Positions 1 through 7,849 of a stretch of 22,295 bases of DNA are shown in pieces (the stretch's first letter is position 1; every line of letters begins with the position of its first letter). The translations under genes were made by a program, and so were the position numbers. Source of the DNA: Verrucomicrobiales bacterium (lineage in GTDB: Bacteria > Verrucomicrobiota > Verrucomicrobiia > Verrucomicrobiales > DEV007); contig JAKISY010000075.1 in NCBI GenBank assembly GCA_021648365.1, positions 1-22,295 of the forward strand, in the 5' to 3' direction. The notes under the pieces were generated by a model. The model saw nothing but the letters and a program-made list of their open reading frames with translations, was not told where the DNA came from and made no database searches.

Positions 1-456
1 CTCTGTTTAGTAAAAACACTGGTTTCCACCTCCTCCAAGCCCCACGCTGCCAATTATTTCAGACAGGCATCGGGTGCTTTGTCCATGCGCTTCTGCACAC
101 TGTGGAGCTGAATCCCATAGTCAGAAGGTGCAGCACAAATCGCTGAGTGACATAAAAAATCAGTCCTAAAATAATTGTTAGCCATCTAGTATTTTGTTTC
201 ATCCTATAAAACTTCATTTCAAGACTACTCAAGAACCTGCTTACCGTATATACTTAACAGGCACTATTTTATATCGATTGCGCAATTATTCCCCCCCCTA
301 TTCTGTAGTAAATCCCACTATGAAATACGGTGATTCTTTTGATTTGACCGAAAGAACCCATCCGGTTTATCCGAAACCATGTGTGCGATCTTCACTCCAC
401 CATGAGCTTTCATCCATCTTTGTATTTATTTCGGAGCATATTACAATAACCCTTTT
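1..456. other. Gene-free stretch downstream of jetD
   Basis: No coding region can be supported here. The longest plus-strand frame (from 194) runs antisense into the end of jetD and reads like random AT-rich sequence. A 43-codon minus-strand frame (ATG at 184, stop at 54-56) has no recognisable family. A run of eight C residues lies near 292-299. No clear rho-independent terminator for the jet operon is visible. Confidence 0.5.
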
Positions 457-1674
457 TCAAAGTCTTAAATCAGTAATCAAAAAATCGATCAGCTCTTCCT
501 CGTAAACCGCCATACCCGATTTTTTCATTACCTTGCCCAAATCACCCAGCCATGTCGGAGTATGCGGCTTGCCTGTGAGAGCTTGACTCGGCTTGCCGCG
601 ACGATAGTCCTCAGCAGTCATGCGCCACAATTCAGAGTGACCGGAGATATGGAGCTGATCAATGATTTTGATCCCGGCCCAGTCGAAATCTGCTCGCAGA
701 CGAAGCGCAAGCGAACGCTCCGCAAGGCGCTTCAGTAAGAATTTTACTGTGGTGCTGGGAATACCGTTGGTGCAAATCAATGGACGGCTGTGCGAACCGA
801 GACGAGTTGCTGCTTCGCTGACGATAGCCGGGTTTTCACAAACAAATACAGTGCCCATTTCCGGATCTGGATCAAATCCCCTCACCTGTCGCCAAGGCAA
901 AAAAAACGGCTCACCTCGAGCGACGTGCCAATCAATCCACGGGGCAGCATCACTCCCAGAGGTAGCTCGAAGATTCAAACACAAAACCGGCGCGCTCAAA
1001 TCATCAACAGTCACACCGAGGCTTGCCCATGCCTGGCGACGCTTATCTGCGGTGGTATTTCCGTCAATACCCTCACGTTCAAAAATAGCGCGAAGGCACA
1101 AACTGGAAAGAGGTTCACCGCGATCCAGTGCGTGACTATCGCCAGTGATTTTCGCAGCGAGACTGGCCAGAAATATTTCATCATGAGAGGCGGGGTCGAG
1201 AATGGTCCAAGCCTGACACAGAAGCTCATCCGCAAGTTTCACCTCGCGCCCAACCGCTCGTTTCAATTGACCGTTTTTCTCTAAACCCTCGATCCAATTC
1301 GTCGCCCAGGATTTTTTTTTAATCCGTTTTTTCCAACGTGCAAAAAGCCTATTCCACTCGCCAGCCTCAATCTCACGAGACTCACGAAGCTTGGAAATGG
1401 GGCCGCGCAGGGCGATGACGACACTTCTCAAAACACTCGCATCGATGGCTAGATGACTGATCAAATTCTTCAAATTTACATTCAACGACTGCCCGCTGGA
1501 ACTACGCCTCCCGAATAAATCATCAATCGCCCGGCGCTCATCAGTCGTGGCGTTTTTCCGAATCAATGATCCAGTATCCAATGGTGATCCCCGTTCAATC
1601 CGCCGGACAAGGCGTTCAAGTAACCAGTCCAGACCTGGCTCTTGAAACAACATTCTGAGAGATTCACTCTTCAT
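457..1674 (-). CDS. jetD: JetD, DUF2399/TIGR02679 Toprim-like nuclease subunit of Wadjet
   Basis: Predicted 405-aa subunit of a Wadjet-type anti-plasmid complex. In the family, JetD is the nuclease that cuts circular DNA reeled in by the SMC motor. The C-terminal half carries the expected Toprim-like acidic motifs: VFVCENPAIV around residues 276-285 (E280) and RADFDWAGI around 327-335 (D329, D331), the DxD signature of DUF2399. The N-terminal half is basic and helical, with no motif that I can name. I chose the ATG at 1674 rather than the upstream ATG at 1749. It has an AAGGAG at 1678-1683, gives a normal family length, and leaves only an 11-nt overlap with jetC. The earlier start would add 25 residues that merely overlap the jetC tail. 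Translational coupling to jetC is likely. No truncation or missing key residue is seen. Confidence 0.88.
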   Translation of the reverse strand: MKSESLRMLFQEPGLDWLLERLVRRIERGSPLDTGSLIRKNATTDERRAIDDLFGRRSSSGQSLNVNLKNLISHLAIDASVLRSVVIALRGPISKLRESREIEAGEWNRLFARWKKRIKKKSWATNWIEGLEKNGQLKRAVGREVKLADELLCQAWTILDPASHDEIFLASLAAKITGDSHALDRGEPLSSLCLRAIFEREGIDGNTTADKRRQAWASLGVTVDDLSAPVLCLNLRATSGSDAAPWIDWHVARGEPFFLPWRQVRGFDPDPEMGTVFVCENPAIVSEAATRLGSHSRPLICTNGIPSTTVKFLLKRLAERSLALRLRADFDWAGIKIIDQLHISGHSELWRMTAEDYRRGKPSQALTGKPHTPTWLGDLGKVMKKSGMAVYEEELIDFLITDLRL

Positions 1675-4600
1675 TGTCTCCTTCTTTCGTGACGGGAATG
1701 ATCCCCCGCGATGAATCATCCCTAGCTGATTTCTCTTGCCGCTTTTCACTCCCGTTCCACACCCATCGAGTCACAGCTATTGAGTTATAATTCGGTCGGG
1801 TCGCTAGCTGATAAATCGCCAGCGCACTCACACTCGGAAATGCCCCCCACTCGCGTTCGCTTGTCATCATATAATCGAGATCGAAAGTCTCCAGCAATCC
1901 CATCAATCGGGCACGAGTCGGAGCATCGATACCTACAAAAACCTCGTCCAGTAAAATAAGCCTAGGAGCATAACGATCCGCACTATGATAATGTGCTGCA
2001 GCAGCGGCAAATTGTGGCACCGTTAGCGTCATTGCTTTTTCACCACCAGAACCCGTTCCAAAAGTGCGTTTAGTCAGTTTTTTCCAATTGGCTTCACTAC
2101 CGATTTTCCGATAAATCCCGAACCGATGCCACGTCCGGTAATCGAGCGCACGACTGAGGTGATCTCGCCACGAAACGGAGTCGTCAGCCTCACGCTCCGA
2201 CTGGATTCTATTTTGCAAAAATTGACCTATCTCATCTCTCTCTACATCACTCCAAGTTGCCGATGTTTTGAGAAAAAGAGTCCGCACTGCGCGCAGACGT
2301 TCATCATCTGAATCAGCCACCTCCCAGGAAAACTTCAATTGGATCCCACTTGAAGTCGTCACGCGTTTGAGCTCAGAATTCACCGTCACCACCCAATCTT
2401 CACCGTAGCGAATCCGTTTTTGCAATTCCATCGCCGCTTCGCCAATGAGATGGTTTTCGATGATTTCACGCTCGCTTTCCTCAAAAATCCTCTCCCTGTT
2501 CGTCAATTCACCAGCTATGACATCTCGCAACTCAAGCACGGTGCGTCGCTCTCCTTGAAATTCGCAATCAACCACTGTCACGCTCGTTTCGTCGATTACT
2601 CGCATCTGCGGCATGTGCCCATGACTGATCAGTTGATCGGAAAATTCTCCAAATGATCGTGAAATTCCGCTTTGCAGCAAACCCCATCGCTCATCGTCGC
2701 AGGGGTGCTCTTTTAATTTCTCCTCCATGTGGCGAGCCAGATCCACCGCTGCCGTGGCAGAAAATTCTGCTCGATCCGGCTGATAATCAACATCCAACTC
2801 CTCAAATAATCGTTCCTTCACAAATACCTCCATCCGCCCCACCGCTCTGTTGCGATCCGTCTCTGAAGCTACGCGCTTTTCACGTGCCGCATTCTGGGCT
2901 TCGCCCAATTTGGCATTTTCGATCTCATGATTGCGGATAGATTTATCGGCCTTGCCGTATTCATCGTTCGCTGTTTTAGCAGCCCCTTCAGCCAGGGCGA
3001 GACGGTTCATCAACTCCTCCACCGTCGCGCCGACACTCGCCAGTAATGTGTCCACCTCGGTTCGAGTTCGATCAGCTTCGTCACGCTTCTCCTCGTGCCG
3101 TATGCGTTTTGCTGCCTCAGTTTCCCTAGCGGTGGTTTCACGCGTAGTGGCGAGATCAAGCTCAACTTTGTGCTCACGAAAGCGCTGCCACTGCGGCCAG
3201 AAACCGGAAGCTCTGTTTTTAAAATCACTCAGCTTTTGAGAAAACTCATCGAGTGCCTGCGGCTGCGCCCATGCGGACAATCCCATATCAACTGCATCAG
3301 CGTCACGTTTTTCAACGAGAGCTTCGAGCTTGCGTTCCACTTCAGAAACTCGCGCTACTGCCTTGACCAACTCACTTTTGGCAACTAGTAAAGTATCGCG
3401 ATCACTGTCCACGCGGATAGCAAACTCAAGCGATGATCTGAACAACGGAGCCGCCGCCACTTCGTCACTTAGATCAACATCCCTTTGCTTCTGTTCGTCT
3501 TGCCTTTTTTTGAGCTGCTCAATTTCTCTTTCAAAATCCTTCAACCCCGTCTCCAGCTCCGCAATGCGCCTGAGCCGTGCATCCTCCCGCGCCTGGTGAC
3601 CGAGAAACTCAGCCGCCGATTTTTCCCAATGACCAAAATGCGGACCATTCGCCCAGTGACCGGTTTTATCGACCCAGCACAGCGCCGCATCGCGGTGATT
3701 TCCGATCTGCCTCAAGATGCCGTCGACTCCCGAAGCTTCATCCACAACAGGTTTCAAAATAGCAGCAAGACTGGATGCCTGTTTCAATTCCTCATCATTC
3801 CTCTGGTAGAGAAAATCATCGTTCTCAACAGTATCTAGTGCCGATTCTCCATTCGGAAAAATCCACGCGTCAAGTAAACCTGCCGATTGCAGCGCCGACT
3901 CCCAACCTGCTTTTTCGGTATCAGGAATGCTTTCGTGAAACTCAAACCATTTCCAAAACGGCGCCCCTTCTCGATTTTTTGGCCTCGCCGCCCGACAAAT
4001 CGGCAAGACTGGCTCCGATTGGCGTCCCGTCCGCAACTCGTGCAATTGCGTCCGAATCTCTTCCTCTTGCTGTTCGACCTCATTAATCTCTGTTGTAAGA
4101 ATGGCTAGCGAGCGAGTGATTTCCTCTCGAATCTCCGAGTGACACTTTTTCAATTTCGTCTCAAAATCAAACACTCCTAGACGTTCATCAAGCCAGTCCC
4201 CCAATAACTCCCCCCACTCCATTCCGGGTAAAAAAACCGGAGGACGCAGAATTTTCAGTCCCTGCTCCCAATGCGTCACAGCCTTGGAAAATTGATCAAT
4301 AGCGCCCTTCAATGCTGTTTCCGTTTCAGCAAGGTTTTCAGTTGAGGTATCTACCTGCGACTGGCAGTGTTCAACCGCTGCTTTTTCTGCGCGCACTTTC
4401 TCTGACCCCGCTGCGACTTGCGAGTTTCGTTCGCGCAAATGTTTTACACTACGCTCTTTTTCAACGATGGATGCTTCGATAGCCGTTCTTTCTTCTGCCA
4501 AATCGCCGCGTATCCAGTCAAAAAACATCACGCTTTTCGGAAAAATAACCTCAAACACCAGCGCAAATGCAAGGTAATCACGTTCCACTTCTTCGCGACG

Positions 4601-5755
4601 TTGCTCACAAATCTCAGCTCGCATTTCCCTATCCCTGCTTGCTTGTTTTACAGCTTCGCTTGCTTTTTCAAAGTCCTCTCTCGCATTTTCAGCTTCACCT
4701 TCAGCCGATTCCGCTCGCTTCCGAATTAGATCGAGATCGCGTTTGCTTCGCATTTCCGGACTGTCACGCAGAGTATCAATTTCGGCTTCCAACTTCGCCA
4801 GTTTTGTTTTTGCTACCTCCGCCAACTCGCCTGCTTCTTCCAACTGATCGCTCGTTGCTGAAATCTTAGCATCAATATCACGCAAGCCCCGGGTGGCACC
4901 TTTAAATTGACTTTGCTTTATTCTTACCACTTCGCAAAGCCGCCGAATCGCGACTGCAAGATACTGCCGGTATCCGTCACGGAAAACCTCCACACTTTCT
5001 AGAATTTCACGATGATCATCCGTTCGCTTGCGGTCGCTGTCGAGGCCCTGAAACGATTCTGCGACTTCAGCAATAAGACCTTCGCCTACCGGAGGCAAAG
5101 CCTCGCTAAGTCGGGCAGAGAGCTCCTCGTCTTTCATATCACGCATCAATTGCGGCTGACGAAGTTGAATCAATAGATCAATCAACGGACCATATCGTGC
5201 GCCGAGTTTAAACAAAGCCTCATCCACTGCCGTTCGATATTCGCCGGTTTTTTTTATAATCCTGCCCTTACCCGCCTGCTCAAAATTGGCAGCCAACTCC
5301 TTACTGCTCAGCACCCGTTTTTCCCTCACAAGCGGAAAATCAAATCCTACTCGTTGTTGACTGATAAAAAACCACCTATCTGGTCGCCCACCACCTTTCC
5401 TCGCCTCCAACCCACAGCCGAGGGACAAATATAGCGTCTCCCCCGTTTTTTCATCAACCCGCTCGAACTCAATCCACGTGTAACCGCGACGTCGTTCGTG
5501 TTTGTCCATCAACAAATTCCACTCCATGCGTTTCGCCGGATCACGATCCGGCTCCACTCGAAAAGGTGACATGTCCCCATCCAGCAAAAACGGTAATTGC
5601 AAAGCCAGCACCCGTGATTTTCCCGATCCATTATCACCGCGCAAGAGCAGGTGACCATTTTCGAAATGAAAAATCTGATCCTCGTATTTGAACAAATTGA
5701 TCAGCCCGCTACGCACCGGTTTCCAACGATGAACAAGGGATCCGGATTCAGACAT
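1664..5755 (-). CDS. jetC: JetC, TIGR02680-type SMC-like ATPase of Wadjet
   Basis: A 1363-aa SMC/SbcC/MukB-like ATPase, predicted to be the DNA-extruding motor of the Wadjet complex. The N-terminal head has Walker A GDNGSGKS at residues 40-47. The C-terminal head has an ABC signature-like GTGSGGEKAM at 1233-1242 and Walker B RLILLDEVFVGID around 1265-1277. Between them are long Glu/Lys/Arg-rich heptad-like stretches (about 230-480 and 780-1050), expected to form the antiparallel coiled coil. A less helical central part (about 500-760) is probably the hinge. The length is normal for TIGR02680. The ATG at 5755 is preceded by an AT-rich leader without a clear Shine-Dalgarno. jetD overlaps its end, while jetB lies 780 bp upstream across a nuclease-gene remnant. 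It is not an SbcC repair ATPase, since no sbcD-like gene is adjacent and the DUF2397/2398/2399 neighbours are specific to this system. Confidence 0.92.
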   Translation of the reverse strand: MSESGSLVHRWKPVRSGLINLFKYEDQIFHFENGHLLLRGDNGSGKSRVLALQLPFLLDGDMSPFRVEPDRDPAKRMEWNLLMDKHERRRGYTWIEFERVDEKTGETLYLSLGCGLEARKGGGRPDRWFFISQQRVGFDFPLVREKRVLSSKELAANFEQAGKGRIIKKTGEYRTAVDEALFKLGARYGPLIDLLIQLRQPQLMRDMKDEELSARLSEALPPVGEGLIAEVAESFQGLDSDRKRTDDHREILESVEVFRDGYRQYLAVAIRRLCEVVRIKQSQFKGATRGLRDIDAKISATSDQLEEAGELAEVAKTKLAKLEAEIDTLRDSPEMRSKRDLDLIRKRAESAEGEAENAREDFEKASEAVKQASRDREMRAEICEQRREEVERDYLAFALVFEVIFPKSVMFFDWIRGDLAEERTAIEASIVEKERSVKHLRERNSQVAAGSEKVRAEKAAVEHCQSQVDTSTENLAETETALKGAIDQFSKAVTHWEQGLKILRPPVFLPGMEWGELLGDWLDERLGVFDFETKLKKCHSEIREEITRSLAILTTEINEVEQQEEEIRTQLHELRTGRQSEPVLPICRAARPKNREGAPFWKWFEFHESIPDTEKAGWESALQSAGLLDAWIFPNGESALDTVENDDFLYQRNDEELKQASSLAAILKPVVDEASGVDGILRQIGNHRDAALCWVDKTGHWANGPHFGHWEKSAAEFLGHQAREDARLRRIAELETGLKDFEREIEQLKKRQDEQKQRDVDLSDEVAAAPLFRSSLEFAIRVDSDRDTLLVAKSELVKAVARVSEVERKLEALVEKRDADAVDMGLSAWAQPQALDEFSQKLSDFKNRASGFWPQWQRFREHKVELDLATTRETTARETEAAKRIRHEEKRDEADRTRTEVDTLLASVGATVEELMNRLALAEGAAKTANDEYGKADKSIRNHEIENAKLGEAQNAAREKRVASETDRNRAVGRMEVFVKERLFEELDVDYQPDRAEFSATAAVDLARHMEEKLKEHPCDDERWGLLQSGISRSFGEFSDQLISHGHMPQMRVIDETSVTVVDCEFQGERRTVLELRDVIAGELTNRERIFEESEREIIENHLIGEAAMELQKRIRYGEDWVVTVNSELKRVTTSSGIQLKFSWEVADSDDERLRAVRTLFLKTSATWSDVERDEIGQFLQNRIQSEREADDSVSWRDHLSRALDYRTWHRFGIYRKIGSEANWKKLTKRTFGTGSGGEKAMTLTVPQFAAAAAHYHSADRYAPRLILLDEVFVGIDAPTRARLMGLLETFDLDYMMTSEREWGAFPSVSALAIYQLATRPNYNSIAVTRWVWNGSEKRQEKSARDDSSRGIIPVTKEGDNEE
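1678..1683 (-). promoter_or_regulatory. Ribosome binding site deciding the jetD start
   Basis: AAGGAG lies inside the 3' end of jetC, three bases before the ATG at 1674. It is one of the few good Shine-Dalgarno matches in the window and supports the shorter jetD start. The spacing is a little short. Confidence 0.55.
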
Positions 5756-5782
5756 TAGCGGAAAACAGTTTTAAAAAATGAA

Positions 5783-5811
5783 ATACTAGTCTGGCACGGG
5801 GTGAAAACCAA
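5783..5811 (-). promoter_or_regulatory. Candidate sigma70-type promoter for jetC-jetD
   Basis: On the minus strand, TTGGTT (5806-5811) and TAGTAT (5783-5788) are separated by exactly 17 bases, just upstream of jetC. This is only a 3/6 and 4/6 match to consensus, so it is a weak prediction. Its position after the nuclease remnant makes an independent promoter for the downstream half of the operon plausible. Confidence 0.3.
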
Positions 5812-5885
5812 CTATTAATGCTCACCACGACAATTCTGTTAAAGTGAAAAACCAGCGCGAGAACTCGATGGTTTCCTCAGCTATT

Positions 5886-6503
5886 TTATTTTGATTTCAA
5901 CCAAAGTCTTAAATCATCCAAGGTCTTCAATGATGCCGCCAGCGCCCTAATCAAAGAATCTAAATCTTTAACGGACAGCGACTCTATCACTGCACCTAAT
6001 TCATGAGGAACTGCACCAAAACGTCCCTCAGCAAAACAGATCGCAGCCTGAGAGAGAGCATCTTCTTTTCCTTCTTGCCGACCTTCATTCAACAATTCGC
6101 GTCCACAAACGGTGTCTTTTATATCGGGGAGTTCCAGTATCATATTCAGGTCCTTTATCGTTATTTTTCCAAATCGTTCAATTAGCCAATTAGTGAAAAC
6201 AGCAAGCAGCGCATCTCGCTGAATTGGCTCAAGCGGACTTGCCTCTATCTGACGATAATACTTAGCTGCATCTTTTTCAAGCTCGCTTTTATCGGCTTCA
6301 AACACCGGATTAAAGACTGCAACCAACGGGTGCCCTGGGTCTTCCGTCTCTAGCACCTCAAGCAACTCATCCAAGTAAATCGAGTGAACCACTTTTGTCC
6401 ACGGCTCGGTTTGTGAGTCCAGCTTCCTGCTGGCGAAAAGTATGACTCCTGGTTCGATACTGCGCGACTCACAGTCCTCCTGAACCTGTATTATTATAAA
6501 AAA
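5886..6503 (-). pseudogene. N-terminally truncated DUF2887/Rpn-type (recombination-promoting nuclease family) remnant
   Basis: The longest product from a start codon is 168 aa (GTG at 6392). The same frame stays open back to a stop at 6504-6506, and family-like sequence begins earlier, near 6470 (SRSIEPGVILFASRKLD). No ATG, GTG or TTG start placed to include it was found. The visible part matches my memory of the C-terminal half of DUF2887/Rpn proteins: an IYLDELLE segment, AAKYYRQIEASPL, an LLAVFTNWLIERFG helix, MILELPDIKDTVCGRELLNEGRQEG, and a final RFGAVPHELGAVIESL plus LDDLRLWL tail. The N-terminal PD-(D/E)xK nuclease domain is absent, so cleavage activity is not expected. It lies between jetB and jetC in the same orientation and is probably a leftover insertion. 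A short expressed protein starting at 6392 cannot be excluded. Confidence 0.7.
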
Positions 6504-6505
6504 TC

Positions 6506-6520
6506 AATGCAGATTGCATT
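6506..6520. repeat. Short perfect palindrome at the jetB-remnant junction
   Basis: AATGCA and TGCATT flank a 3-nt loop (GAT) between the jetB stop and the open frame of the nuclease remnant. It could mark the boundary of the inserted segment or be a weak hairpin. It is short enough to be chance. Confidence 0.3.
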
Positions 6521-6535
6521 TTAGTCGTCGGTTGA

Positions 6536-7849
6536 TTAAAAAAAATCCTCCTGCAAGACAATTTTTTTATCCTTCGGTTCGCGCAATCCAAATCTACCAA
6601 TTGCCGGCAATACCACAACGGCAGGTTCTGGCGCGGAGATCAAGCGGACTAATCCCAATGCTCGCAATCGAGCCAAAGCCTCACGAGTCAGCACCGCTTC
6701 GCTACCTGGGATACGAGCATCTTTTCGCCAAGTCGAATGAACTTCGGCGAGACGACGGGTTTCGCTTTCCAACTCGAAAATCAAAACCGGGTCACTGTCT
6801 CCATTACGCAAGCGTTTAGCCAGGAAAGTTGCCAGCAACAAGGTGAGATGCCCATCAGTTCCAGTTTCGGGCAAACTGTAGTCAGATAAATCTCCAATAC
6901 GATCAACCATGGCAATTCCTTCGGCACGAATTTCGCCGACAAGCCCAGTCGCATTTTCCACTTCTCTAACCATGCGACTGCGCTGTTTCACCAAATACTC
7001 CTGCTCTGCGTCATTGAGATCCTCATAGTACAAAACCGGGTCGTCCAGCAGTCGCCGAAACAGACCGCATCGCATCTCGCGCAAACGCCAATCCTCCGAT
7101 TCACTGGCGGACAAGGACGCCTGTCCTTGCCAAATCTCGTGCATCCGCTCGTCGGGATCAGTCGAGCGAACCAGCGAGGGCGGCTGGCGTGCAGCGAGCA
7201 ATCTGGAAAGAACGGGACGATTCACATTGTAGAGCACATCCCCCTTACCTGACGAAACGTAAGCATCATCGTCGCGCTCAACAGCGAACAGCACCCTCCA
7301 ATCGTGCAACACACGTAGGGCATGCACGAGATCACGTCGAGTTTCACGACGGTCAAGCTCCAGTGACATTTCATTTTCTAAAAAAACCGAATCGCTTCGC
7401 CCAATTCCAGCCAATGTGTCCGCGATCCTCTGCAAAGTAAGCTGCCGCCCCTCCCTGACTAATATACTAAGAATAAGACACAGGAAAACATAAGCGCGCC
7501 GAGTCAGCGGCGTATTTTTTGCTCCAGGATCGCAGCATGGCCGCGAATCGTCCAGAGTATTGCCAGGTCGTTTCACCAAGCGGCAAGCTTCGGGATCGAC
7601 ATGCAGCTCCCAACCCGCATGGTGCGAAAACCACAGCCCCAGCCATTCCTTGTGCCGATTCACCAGCACGCGATCCATGCCCTCGTCCACCAGCAGCGGT
7701 TTGCGCAAAAGCGCTCTCACGGCCCGCTGACGCTCGTCCCTGATTATTGGGTCTATATCCCGCTCCAAATCTCGAAGCCGCTCCCTTTTCCGGCGACCAG
7801 ATTGGGTCAAAAGTCGCGTAGGCACATTTGATGTCGTTGTTCCATTCAT
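6536..7849 (-). CDS. jetB: JetB, DUF2398/TIGR02678 KITE-like subunit of Wadjet
   Basis: A 437-aa protein of the TIGR02678/DUF2398 family, the Wadjet counterpart of MukE. By analogy it would be a winged-helix dimer binding the JetA kleisin near the JetC heads. Visible features are a charged N-terminus (ERLRDLERDIDPIIRDERQRAVRALLRKPLLV), a conserved LWFSHHAGWELHVDPEACRLVK block near residues 70-95, and a predicted winged-helix region around 115-240 (LTRRAYVFLCLILSILV, QRIADTLAGIG, DLVHALRVLHDWRVL). The C-terminal part is a further DNA- or partner-binding domain. Its ATG overlaps the jetA stop by 4 nt (ATGA), so the two are translationally coupled. No break in the frame is seen. After its stop the operon is interrupted by the DUF2887/Rpn remnant. 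Confidence 0.85.
   Translation of the reverse strand: MNGTTTSNVPTRLLTQSGRRKRERLRDLERDIDPIIRDERQRAVRALLRKPLLVDEGMDRVLVNRHKEWLGLWFSHHAGWELHVDPEACRLVKRPGNTLDDSRPCCDPGAKNTPLTRRAYVFLCLILSILVREGRQLTLQRIADTLAGIGRSDSVFLENEMSLELDRRETRRDLVHALRVLHDWRVLFAVERDDDAYVSSGKGDVLYNVNRPVLSRLLAARQPPSLVRSTDPDERMHEIWQGQASLSASESEDWRLREMRCGLFRRLLDDPVLYYEDLNDAEQEYLVKQRSRMVREVENATGLVGEIRAEGIAMVDRIGDLSDYSLPETGTDGHLTLLLATFLAKRLRNGDSDPVLIFELESETRRLAEVHSTWRKDARIPGSEAVLTREALARLRALGLVRLISAPEPAVVVLPAIGRFGLREPKDKKIVLQEDFF

Noticed and set aside
54..184. Short minus-strand gene of 43 codons
   Set aside because: No recognisable family, no convincing ribosome site and no neighbours supporting it.
1664..1749. Longer JetD start at 1749
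   Set aside because: The extra 25 residues lie entirely over the jetC tail. The ATG at 1674 has a Shine-Dalgarno and gives a normal length.
1664..5755. SbcC or MukB chromosomal repair/segregation protein
   Set aside because: The head sequence is related, but the DUF2397/2398/2399 neighbours and TIGR02680-like length point to Wadjet, and no sbcD or mukEF-like genes are adjacent.
5886..6392. The 168-codon frame as an intact fifth Wadjet subunit
   Set aside because: Family-like sequence continues upstream of the GTG without a start codon, and the catalytic N-terminal domain is missing. A remnant is the simpler reading, though it is kept as an open question in the findings.
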